NCBI GenBank assembly: GCA_022113835.1
Contig: JAILWY010000023.1
Coordinates: 4,588,001 to 4,652,000, forward strand
Direction: 5' to 3'
Source: Atopsyche davidsoni
Taxonomy: Eukaryota; Arthropoda; Insecta; Trichoptera; Hydrobiosidae
Length of the DNA: 64,000 bases
The notes under the pieces are model-generated. The model searched no databases. It was not told the origin of the DNA and worked only from the letters and a program-made list of their open reading frames with translations. The position numbers and the translations under genes were made by a program. Numbering within the stretch: position 1 is the first letter of the stretch; each line of letters opens with the position of its first letter. Positions 25,501 through 37,500 of this stretch are shown here, piece after piece.

Positions 25501-28500
25501 AGTCAAATAATTGTTTATTAATGGATAAAGTATTTCAAAAATTTTATTTATATATTATTACTAGTTTGAGCTAATGAATAATTGAACAAAACGAAAGAAG
25601 AAATTCGCACTAATGAATAAGATCCATTTGTTAACCTCAAAGTTTACCAAGCCACTGAAAAAAAAAATGCAATAAAACAGCGGGTGTGCCTTCTGCAACA
25701 CAAGTGGAGTGTAACCAGCTCCGTGTAATAAGTAATAAACGAATGAATGGATCATGACCGGTAATTTTACAAGTCATTTAGCCATTTTATTAGCCCGCAA
25801 AAACGGAACCGCGGTCGCCATATTTAAATAAAACAATTGAACGAGGCGCACTTCGTTTGTTTGCTCTTTTTTCGTCGCTACTGGAAATAAGCCACGCGAA
25901 ACGGCGTCCGCAAAAAAGCTATCGTTCGAGCGGCCACTTCACTTTCATCCGCCGCCGGAAGGAAACGAGATATCGCCGCGACTCGTAATTGCTTCATCGA
26001 TTGCATTGTTACTATCAATTTTATTTTTATATTTAAAAATATATATTTTTATATGTTTAAAATCGGCCCAAAACGATGCTGCTTGCATCTAATTTACAAT
26101 TATTTCCGAGAGCCGCGGCCTATCTGGTGCACTGTGCTGGCAGTACTCCAAGCAACCAAGTATTATCAATGCAGCATAAGACATAGAAAAATCTTTTATA
26201 AAATATTAAAAACCAACATGAAATCAATTTAATATTCTGCTTCGAATTTTTTATAGAAAAAACAAACTTCTTTACTAATCCATATAAGCATATTTTAATA
26301 ATTTTATACCGACTATCGATATGTTAACGATAAAAACATGTGTCTTATTAGGACTTCATAAACTACATTTAAGTTTTAAAAAATCATGAAATATTTATTT
26401 ATCCAATATATGTACTAAAAACCAACCAGTTAAAAAAATCCGAAGTTGTATTTCGTCGTTTCAAACCGCTTACCAAAAACATATTACTAACAAGGCACGA
26501 AATGAATAACGCGAAAATATTCCAAGTCACGTGTGGGTGGTTAGATACGTTCATTGTGATAATTGAAAGATTTTGTATGTCAATATAAATTAGTATGCCG
26601 AGCCCACCAGTATGGCGAATGACCGTACAAGCCAGCCGCTTGCAATGAATCACGCGGAGACATTTTGGCCATATTGTACTTTCTTGTCCCACTGTAGACA
26701 TAGTTTCAAAGGACCTACATTCTGCTGACCTATAATGCGTTTTATTTAAATTTATTTTCGCTCACGTGGCGATTTGCATACAAATTGCCCACCCAACACT
26801 GGCAATCAATACAAAAGTGACATTCATGGATTACCTACTAGACCGGATAGACATCATAAAGAATGTAGACCGCAAAGGGCTTTCGACATTTATAAAAATG
26901 GATAATGTTTTGAATTCAATGTCACGATTAACTTTTTAAGGAAAAAAATCATCTGAGCTCTATAATACGATTTATAAAATTTAGATTTACAAAAACCTCT
27001 TCCCGGAAGCAAATTGACAATAATCACTGCAGTAAAAATATATTTTCGATATGATGGTCCCCAAAAAATTAGTAGCCAAAATCGGACTAAGCAAAATTCG
27101 TTAATTACAGTAATTTGGTATAATCAAATTATATCAGTGGGGTTTTAACTCTTGTTAGATTCTATAATCACACCAATAAGAATTGTTATTTTAAGACTAA
27201 GCAGTCCACCTAGTGGGGCAATTTCAAAAAAATACATTTTCACAAAAAAACTGTATCTGTTGGTGAGCCAATTAATGGCTTGAGTCAAAACCTAATCCAT
27301 GTTTAATTTTAGCGATTTATACACAAGAGCACATTTGGCCAATAGCGTTCTCTAATGCGCTATTTTTTTCCCGATAAAACTGTAAAAACGCTATTGCCTA
27401 CTTAACGGTCGGTTATCGGTTGTGCTGTTCCGCAAGTAGTAGACAGCTTTAAATTTGTCGAAAGGCACACCAGGTGAAATGTTAAATATCTCCATAAACA
27501 TATGTCTGTTACGATCATAATTGCAAAGTATAATGACATAGTCAAACACGTTTTTGCGTTTTCTTTTTATCATGTCGCTTCATGCACTGGACGTCCCGCA
27601 GAAGATTGGATTTCTATGAGGTGTTTTGTATTCCAGCCGAGTGCTCGGCGTCGTCAGTTAGTTCTGAATACAATATAAGAGGCGATGTTCTGGTGCGTGA
27701 GAACGAAAGTTAAATTTCAGACAAAGACGCGAGAAAGTTAGAAAGACCGATAAGTCGCCAGGGATCTTACGAGATAACACAAAAAGAAGCCAATTATCCA
27801 GGTGTGACGTGATAAACGCCGTGTCTGCGAGTCTTGACGCTACAACCAATCCAACCGTAACATAAAAAAACTGTAAAATACATAAATACCTTTTACGCTC
27901 AAGTTCCGAAAGACTGAATACTTAAAGCAGTGATTAACAAACTGGTAAATACGTCATATATTTTTACTGCATAACATGTAATTTCGCAAATATAAATAAT
28001 GTATGAATTGTGAATATCTTCAACTCACTATTTTCTATAATTTTGTCTAAATTGCATATCATTTGCAAATAATAACGTTTGATTAAATTCGTGTGATGTA
28101 TTTAACAACTCAGTAAGCTTTGGGCGTTATTTTGTGCACTCATACTTTTCTAATATTTTTTATGTTTTCCCAAAAGCGAAAGACAATGCAACTAAGTTAA
28201 TTTAATTGAAGGTTTTATAAATTAGCTACTTTTATTTTATAATCATATTTAGCTACTGTAAAAGAAGCAAAGACATTCATAGACCCGGCTTGTTACTCAT
28301 CCGATATTTACTTAAATGTATAAAGGAAATCACCGCTTTTTATTTTAAATGGGAAACCTTTCATTTAGATCACAAGATATTGAAAAAAAAATTACGGAAA
28401 TGAAACGAATTATTTTATGTTTCAAATCTGGGACCTCATGATTGATATGTAACTATATAATATGAAGTGGTTACGGATTTATTTATTTCATGAAATTCTT

Positions 28501-31500
28501 AATAATTTTCTTGATGTAGTGTTTTTAAGATTCGTAACTAACTCATTAAATATTTCATATTTTAAACTTTGAAAAAATGGGTACAATATGTTCACATGTA
28601 GGCTCTGTAAGTCTCTAACGCACTCCTGGAGATTATTTTTTACGCATTACGAGTATCGATAAACCTCATTCAAGAAATCAGATCGAATCAATTGTCTGAC
28701 GTGATTTTATCTGCGGTATCAGTGAAAACACAGTGGGTACTAAAAGTAAAGTATACTGAATTATTCATGGACTCACTATTTCATACCCACAAACCATGAC
28801 ATTGACCTGATGAGATCGATTCATTAGCATAAATCGTAGAACATCTTCACGAACGGCCGACTGCTTGACCGCGATGCTATATTCACATATAATTTTATAA
28901 TATATTCAAAAGTAAAGTGTACAGATATAATTATACTCTGCCCAGTGCTTTGTATTAAAATAAAGCATCCTTCCTAAGCCTACAGATAAGCGCACAGTTA
29001 CTCTAACCTTTGAGCTATCTCAGCTTAGAAGTTTGAGCATTCTTCACAGCTTCTCACCACAAGTCGAAAGCATTTGATATTCCTAACAAAAATAATTGTT
29101 GCTTGAAACATTGAGTGTCCTGAAATAACTATGTATTATAAAAATTAAAAATATACAAATAGAAACACATACAGACCCACGAACTCGGAATTATACAAAA
29201 AAATATCTCAATTCTTACACCTCGCAGCATGAAAATGGTTTCTAGAAGTTCATTTTGTACGTCTTACATAGTATAATCTGTGAGTACCGTTTTGCCCATT
29301 GAGTGGGTGGTTTTTTTTTTACTTTGCGGAGTATTTTCCTGATTTTCCGATCCAATGGACGGTAACGTTCTACTCCAGTGACGGCTGCTTAGTAATTACC
29401 GTAATTATTGTTCACATATCATCTACGCCGATGCCATCTGCTGCAACGGGGAAGTCACAGTAATTAGCATCTTCTTGTTAGGAATAAACCTCTTCGGTTG
29501 CTTGGACATGGATATGGATATTAGATATTTCTCACGGAACAGAGTTGATTCTATAACAACAACAAAAAATTGACCGAGTGACAATTTGTACCGTTGTATG
29601 TAAGAGTAACGAATGCACCTGTGCTAGATACATATTTGATGATGATGATGAGAAATATTTAAATTAAAAAGAGTACTTTTTATTTTTACATTCACAACAA
29701 ACATGTTAATTTTAAAAATATGTACTCATTATTATTTTAATCAAATGGAAATATCTGAAGCCAAACAAACATCAAGATGACACTTATAGAAAGTAGGGCT
29801 TTCTGAAATTTGAAAAGAGTAAGCAATAGGGTGTCCCTTAAAATTCAAGTTCAAAATTTTTTTACGCGTACCTTCTTAAAAGTTTAGTAATAACCCTATA
29901 TTGTCTAGAAAAAAATATTAGTTCGATTTATAAACGGTAACCCGTGCCGACTTGCGATTTTAACTTGTCCATACAAGTTGCGTAAGTACTGCGCTGTGAC
30001 TTGTAACTGCATGTTTTATTTGTCATTTCATACGTGATTTTTGAGATTAGTAGTGCTCCATTGTTTAGTGCGTTAACATGTCGGTGGAATTACGGAGTGA
30101 TAAACAAAATAATTTCCTTATCGGTTTGCCTAGATATCAAATAAATGGTGCAAAATTACCATCTAATCGACAAATTCCCTCGGTCCTATTTTACAATATT
30201 CGTGAGGTTAAACTGATTGTTAGTGAAAGTGAAAATCTTGTGATTAGGGAGTGCATCATATATTGGGAAAAAACAAGAATTCCAACAAGGGCATATCCTA
30301 ACTGCGTGAAGAAACTTGTTGATTTATATCGTGTTTGGAGAGAGTTGCAAAAAAAATTGTAAGAAAACTCAGGTTACGTTCAAGAGCCGTGAGAACAATT
30401 TCAAAATTGATCTTGATAATTTGTTTGATATTGCACATGCTGATGCTTTTGAGAGAATGAAAATAGAGTAAGATAAATTATTTTTAATGAAACAGAGAGA
30501 GCCAGATCGACCAGGATGCTTAGGTGGTGTTGATAAAAAATTGTCGGAAAAAGAAGATAGATCTAAACAACGACGATTGGAAGAAGAGGACAGGGTTGTA
30601 AGACAAAGATAACCACTAGCTCCTGAAACTAGAAAATCAAGGGCAGAAGCAATAAAATCTGACTTCTTTGGAAGTAATGTACTCGACGTAGTCACAGTCC
30701 ATTGGGATGGAAAACTATTACCCGGGTTAGATGTACGAAGTTCTAAAGAAGAACCCCTTCCAGTTATTGCTTCGTTTGACGATAAGGAACAGCTTCTTGC
30801 AGTGCCGAAACTAGAACATTCTTCTGAAAAACATCAAGCTAAGGCTGTCTCAACAGCTCTCTTTGACTGGAACCTTCACGATAAAGTACAAATAATGTGT
30901 TGCGACACAACAGCTTCCAATACTGGCCGTTTCAATGGAGGTTGTGCTATTTTGGAGCAAACTTTAGGAAGAGAATTGCTGCTTTTCGCCTGTCGTCATC
31001 ATGTTTATGAATTGGTCCTAAAAGCTGTCTTTGAAAGCAAAATTAAGCAAATTACTAGTAGCCCAGATATTCCAATGTTTAAAAAGTTCAGAGAAAATTG
31101 GAAAAACATCGACGCTAGTAACATTGAACCATCTCTTAATTTCGTAAAACAACGTGTTGCCGAGACAGACATTCAAGCTTTGTTAATATTTTATAAGGCA
31201 GAATTAGACAAAGGTTATGTAAGAGATGACTACCGCGAATTGGTCGAACTGTGCGTAATAATTTTGGGAGGAGACACAGAGGAAAAATTAAAACTAAGGC
31301 CCCCCGGAGCAATGCATCAGGCTCGCTGGATGGCGAGAGCGATCTATTCTTTAAAAATATGTTCACTTCAGTCACAATGCAGAATAACTGCGAAGGACAA
31401 AAAGGCTCTACAAGATGTTTGCTTATTTGTCGTGGTGTTGTATGTTAAACCTTGGCTCGAATGTACAGTGGCGATCAAAGCACCTAACCAAGATTTGCGC

Positions 31501-34500
31501 TTCTTGAAGATGTTAAAAGAGTACGAAAAAGTTGACGCAACAATTTCTAATACTTCTATAAGCAAGTTTAGCCATCACTTGTGGTATTTATGTGAAGAGA
31601 CAGTTATTCTATCACTGTTTGATGATGAAGTTGATAACCAAACTAAAAAGAAAATGATTGCCAACTTCAACCGGGACAAAACCTCAGATTTTAGCAAACG
31701 CTATGACCCGTCAAAGGAAGAACTGCCTCAAAGGTTGTTTGGTAAGTTTAATTGACTTTTTGTGATATATTTAAATTGTTGTAGATTTATTTGTTATTTA
31801 TCTTATTTTCCTTTTTTTTCCAGGCAAAACACTGGATAATTTCGTATCGGAAAAGAGCAAACAATTTTTATCACGACTGCAGATCGACGACAGTTTTCTA
31901 AAGGAAGATGTATCTTCCTGGAATAATAATGCTGCTTTTCTGGAAGCTAAAAGAAAAATAAGTTATTTGAGAGTTGTGAATGATACTGCTGAAATGGCTG
32001 TTAAAATGATGCAAGATTTTAACGGACTTATCACGGCTGAAGAAGAACAAAAACAGTTCTTGCTGCGCTGTGTCCAGGAACATAGAAAATTGTATCCGGA
32101 CTGTAAAAAAACAACTCTAAAAAAAAGTTACCCTGGCTGATTGTTATTACTTTATGTTTTTGATTAAAGATTAATGTTCATCTAATTGAATTTTTACTAT
32201 TATTTACTTAATTTATTGCATTTATAATGATTTTATACCAGACCGAAATATCAAGACAAAACACGTTTTTTACTAAACTTTGAAGCTCGGTCGGCACTGG
32301 TTGCAATTATGCTAGAAAGATGAAATTTTATATTTAAGACTCTTATAGCATTACTAAAAAAAGTAGAGGGTACCCATTTCGAAATTTGAAAAAAAAAAAT
32401 TTTTGGTCATATAAGGGACACCCTAGTAAGCAATGATTGCTTACGATATATATTTCAAATAAATAAATATAGGTGGTTAGTTTAGAATATTTTGTGAGGA
32501 TATAACTTACAAATTGAAACATAAATTAAAAATAAAACGATCATTAGTGTCTTCAGATAACCCCAACACTGCACCTTGCTGCTCTACTGTGCGAGATCTT
32601 CTACATGCACGGAGCAATTTGTATGATAATAATATGAAATAAGCAATCAGTTCGGCGTTGATGTCCCATTATCTAATTTGAAATTCTTTAAGCGTCGGGC
32701 TCATTAGCTGGAGGAAAAGCTCACCGCCATTGTCTGTGGTTTGAGTCTCTCTCGAGGCGCTGGCACAGTTCCCAGTGCCAGTCGAAAGTGAGGAAAATCA
32801 CATAGAAATCTCGCATTTTCAATTCAAGTCGAATGCCTCAGTTTCTTGGGAGTAGGTAAAATCGTAAAAGCTTTGATTGCTCAAAAGATTGCTTCCTCAA
32901 TTCGGAGATCTAATCGAATGGTAGAAACGCAGAAATGAGCGTTGTCTACCCAAAATAATGGCTAAATTTAAGCAACAATGAAAATTCTTATCTTAATTGA
33001 AAATTTAATATTCAGATGCAGTGCTAAAAATGATTTATAGTTTTTGTCACGTTAAAAACAGCTTAGATATTAGAGAAAAAAATAAAAATCTTTTTTTAGT
33101 ATAGTATTTGAAATATGTGTAAATCCACGCATAAAATGGCAAAAAAACTATTGAGATATTTTTTTTGTTGTTGGTAAACTAGCCTCTTAGCAATCGCAGC
33201 ACGTGCTTCAGTTTCTTCGACTTCAGTAGCTCGGTAGCCAAGTTAAATTTAATTATAATATGCAAGCGTTAAGCCGGTATTCGTAATTGTGCTAAATAAA
33301 TAAGCAATATTTTGAATTTTAATTATCGCATGGGTAAAAATTGGGGATCTATTGAATATTCATAATCATCTATTTTTTCCACGATGTTATTAATTTAGCT
33401 TATTTATAAGTGTGTCAAAAAAAATTAAGTACATTTTTTTATACTTCCTACGGCTTTTGTATTTAATCTCTAAAACCAAAGTAACATAAAAAAATACCGA
33501 AATATATTGATACTAAAGCAAAAATATGTTAAGAATTTTTTTTTCTCATTTTTCAGTCTCTTTTGAATATCACATTTTTGGTATTAATTCAAATGTAATA
33601 AGTGTATGTCTTAATTATCAATTTATTTAAATATAATTATATTCTCTCTTTCCGTCTTCAATATATTTTCTTATCGTGTATCCCATTTACAAAGTTTAAA
33701 TGCTACCCCGACAATCAGTAGAGCGACTGGGCAGCAATACATCAACCCCTAGTAGAAAACACCCGAGGGATATCGCATACTGAGAGTGATTAATTTACCA
33801 CCAGAACCGCCCTTGAATGGTACCACCCTCCGAGATTAATGATATCATCTTAGGGTGTGATTGTATCTCCCGCTATATAGAAAATAATTCTACTATGGCG
33901 TTGGCTAAAATCCACAAAATGCTTTAAATATAGAAAGTATATATTTAATATTACATCATTTGGTGACGTCGCAGCGTGGTCTAATCGTTAATATTTTTTC
34001 ACCAGCACTCCTCAGTACATAGACGTGCTCAAACATTAGATTTGCAAGGGGTATCACTAATGTATTCTCGCAGACCTTAATATTTGTCTAACTCAGATTG
34101 TATACAAGATATGAGTACAAAAATGTTCCTACGCTATGTGAATCCGATATTTTATGAAACAACATATTGCAACGTATCGGGGTTCACAATTAAAAGCTTA
34201 TTTATATTAACACAAGTTATATTTATTATTTATGCATATAGAGTATTTATTTTCACATTATATATATATATTATAATGACCTTAGCCATATGACGGCCTT
34301 TCAAATACTGGGGCTTTTCGATCCTTCCAGAACAGTTGACAGTCCGCTTGCATCGATGCTCATTTGTCTTCCAGCGTTCTGTAGTTTCGTTTTTCAAACT
34401 TACTGCTAGACCGTAACAATATACACACACTTTTAACAGGATTATTTTTATTTCCATACTATCCAAATATCTCGAACAAATTTTGCGTATAATGCTGAAA

Positions 34501-37500
34501 AATTTTCAAAGGATTTAATGAATTAATCTTATGTCGCATTATACTCAGATTTTTTTGAATTGATCGATAGTCACGTGGACGTGTTGCCGGTGAGTTGGGT
34601 GTGGGTGTTGGGTGCGGGTGTGGGTGTCGGGTGTTGAGTGTGGGTGCTGTCGCAGGGCTGCTGGGGCGGCTGGTGCAGGGCGCGCTGGGGCTGGGCTGGG
34701 GCGCGTGCGCGGCTGGCGGGGCTGCGCGCGCGTGCTCGCTCGCGCTGTCGTGCTGGGCGCGCGGAGGCTCCAGCGCGGGCGCGCAGTGCGGCGCCCCCTG
34801 GCTCTTCTCCTGCTGCGTACTGCCCGGCGAGCCGGACGACCTGCAGCTGCTGGCGTGAGCATCCACTGACTCTTTACTTAAGAAAAATAACACCATACCT
34901 AACCAAATACTTAAGAATTCACTCACCTGGACGGGGATCCTACAACCAAGAACCAATAGTACAAGGTGTCCAAAGAGAGTACATATCGGGTATTTTTTAG
35001 TTTAGTAAAACAAAAACTATACGGTGTGTGCATTAATTTTTTCGTGAAATTGGAGCTTTATTATATTCTATTCAAAGTATTACTTTTTCCCATCTTTCGG
35101 GAAAATTATGGATTCCATCCCAATAGAACTGTTCGTCTTTTGAAGCCAAGAATGAATCAAGTCAATTTTTGATACCCTGTTCAGAAGTGAAGCGTATTCC
35201 AGAAACAAGTAATCAGTAACACTTGTAATCAAGTTTTTTTTTTTTTATTGTTGATTATAAGAATACAAAATGGAAAATTATTTCGTAAAGATGATGTTAT
35301 CCAAATGGTGACCGTTACGCTGCTGGCACTCTTCTAATCTGGAACTAAGATTGCTGATAACACGCTGACACATAGCCCTCGATATTGCTGCCATCACCAG
35401 CAATACCAGCCGGTCACCAGCACGCCAGCATATAAACGAAAATAAATAAAACCTAAAATAGTCCTCATGGTCCAGTGGCATCCGCGCTTTCTTGCCTGCC
35501 GCGGAGAACCGGACTTGTGAAGGAAACCGCTTATACAGTGTATCCAAATGAAGTATCGGGTATTTGTTAGTTCAGTAAAACAAAAACTACTAGTAATCAA
35601 GTATTTTTTATGGTTGATTATAAGAATACAAAACGGAGAATTATTTCGAAAAGATGATGTTATCCAAATGGTGACCGTTACGCTGCTTGCACTCTTCTAA
35701 TCTGGAACGAAGATTGCTGATAACACGCTGACACATAGCCATATCTGATCTGATGTTTTGTTTCAATTCCGTTAGATTTGTCGGATTATTCTAATAAACC
35801 CAACTTTTAAGGTATCCCCGTACGAAATAGTCAAGAGGGCTAAGGTCGGGGCTTCTGGGAGGCCATTTGATGTTACCTCTACGTGAAATGACCTTATTAG
35901 GGAATAATTAGTTAACAGCTTCAATTGATTGATTGGATGTATGGCAAGTGGCCCCGTCTTGTTGGAACCACGTTCTTGAGTTGAAACCTTGAATCTCCTG
36001 CAACTCTGGCCCCTAAAATTTTCGCAGCATATCGCAATAACGGTCACTATTCACAGTCACCCGATACTCTTTTTGGACACCCTGTATAACCATCCTGGTA
36101 TCACTGAGCTTTGAGTAAACCCAACCCTCATGCTTCGTATCAACAGCTGATATTGCCAGGGATACCTGAAAGCGATACTAGTAATGGTATTTCAAATATC
36201 AAAGTAAAACAAACACATCAATTTATTAATATGTTACAGAAAATGTATTATATCAGTATATCATTACAATTGGTATTTTCAGGCCCCCGCATGTTACTGT
36301 TTATCGATCTGAGCCTCCTGAAGACCTCAATAATTGGAGATCACCACCAGCACCCAGTCTCTTTCGACGGAGAATAGACGATGACTATGATGAGGTTAGT
36401 GCCAATACCAATAAATTCATAAGTATCATTTATCATTATCTGCCCACATTAATGATTGTCCAATGCGAGATAATTTATTAAGATGATGTCTGATTTGTTA
36501 ATTGCTATAAGAGACAAGTATGCGTGTAGGTAGTGATAAACACACTAGCAGCAAGAAACATACATATTTTGGTTTGATAAAAAAAAAGCAAAGGGTATGA
36601 CATTGATTGGTATTGAAGGGTATATCAAATTGGTAACATGCGGTTGAATTGATTTTCCAGGAGACAGACTGTGGAGTGGCAGGTGGAGGAGGACTTCAGA
36701 GAAGAATAGTAGGGGGAAGAGCAGCTCAGTTTGCAGAATTTCCTTGGCAAGCCCACATACGAATTGGAGATTTTCAATGCGGTGGAGTGCTGGGTAAATA
36801 AATCATCAATGAAATTATGTAGTAATAACCTTTTCAGGAATTTTCAACTTATATAATAGAATCGTATGGTCACTCTAAAAAAAAACTTATTTGTGTTCTC
36901 AGTCAGTAATGTGTTTATTTGCAGTCTCCAAGTGGTTTGTGGCCACAGCAGCGCACTGTGTGGTGCGGGCACGCGCACGGGACATAGCTGTGTGGCTGGG
37001 CGCTCTGGACACCAGGGCCCAGGCGCAGGCACCTCCTGCCGAGAAGCACAGGTAAATGTATATAATACTATATAAATAAGTATGTTTGCAGGTTTTTGCA
37101 GCCGTTATGCTGCTCGGACGTTTCGGTCAAATTTTTGACAAATTCCTGAAGATGGTTCCAGTACGAGGACCAAAGTGTTGAAGAAATATATAACTCAAGC
37201 AGCATCAAAATCTCGCCGACACCAAATTATATATGCTTGCAATGTTTGACCGCCATTTCCAGATTCGATTTTTCTAATGCATGCAAGTATTTAAATTATT
37301 ATATTCTTCTAAAAAAATATATCTCTTGTTGTTGCAGGGTCAGTCAGAAAATAGTCCATCCACTGTTCCGGTACCGAGTAACGCAGCCAGACCGGTATGA
37401 CTTGGCTCTTCTACGGTTGAGCCGTGCAGCCGCTTTGGGGGCTCGGGTGCTTCCGGCGTGTCTGCCTAGGTCTCCTGGTTTGCTGGGAGAAGTAATTATT

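Larger units (their letters stand above)
22634..29818 (+). other. first half of the protease first intron
   Basis: This is intronic sequence with no supportable exon. The 113-residue frame at 24,049-24,390 is AT-rich, and I see no coding character. Two tandem R1 repeats occur near the start. GC-rich blocks stand out at about 25,125-25,330, 25,845-25,990, 28,790-28,870 and 29,330-29,480 and may be intronic enhancers. A hairpin-like repeat lies at 27,330-27,430. Confidence 0.55.
34962..36084 (-). mobile_element. composite of two Tc1/mariner-type remnants in protease intron 2
   Basis: The outer ends are inverted repeats (CAAGGTGTCC on the left and its near-complement GGACACCCTG on the right), flanked by TA. 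A second left end (CAGTGTATCC) begins at 35,536. The segments after each left end share a block from TTGATTATAAGAATACAAAA to GACACATAGCC (35,251-35,372 and 35,624-35,741). Two partial copies of the same element therefore lie head to tail. The left copy is truncated and interrupted by another mariner fragment. The right copy keeps decayed transposase coding. Confidence 0.8.

Noticed and set aside
34595..35000. several overlapping frames on both strands across 34.6-35.0 kb
   Set aside because: They are by-products of the GC-rich protease exon 2. Only the frame that is in phase with exons 1 and 3 is kept.
35278..35600. 89- and 68-residue frames in the transposon composite
   Set aside because: They join decayed transposase codons to unrelated sequence. 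They are not genes.
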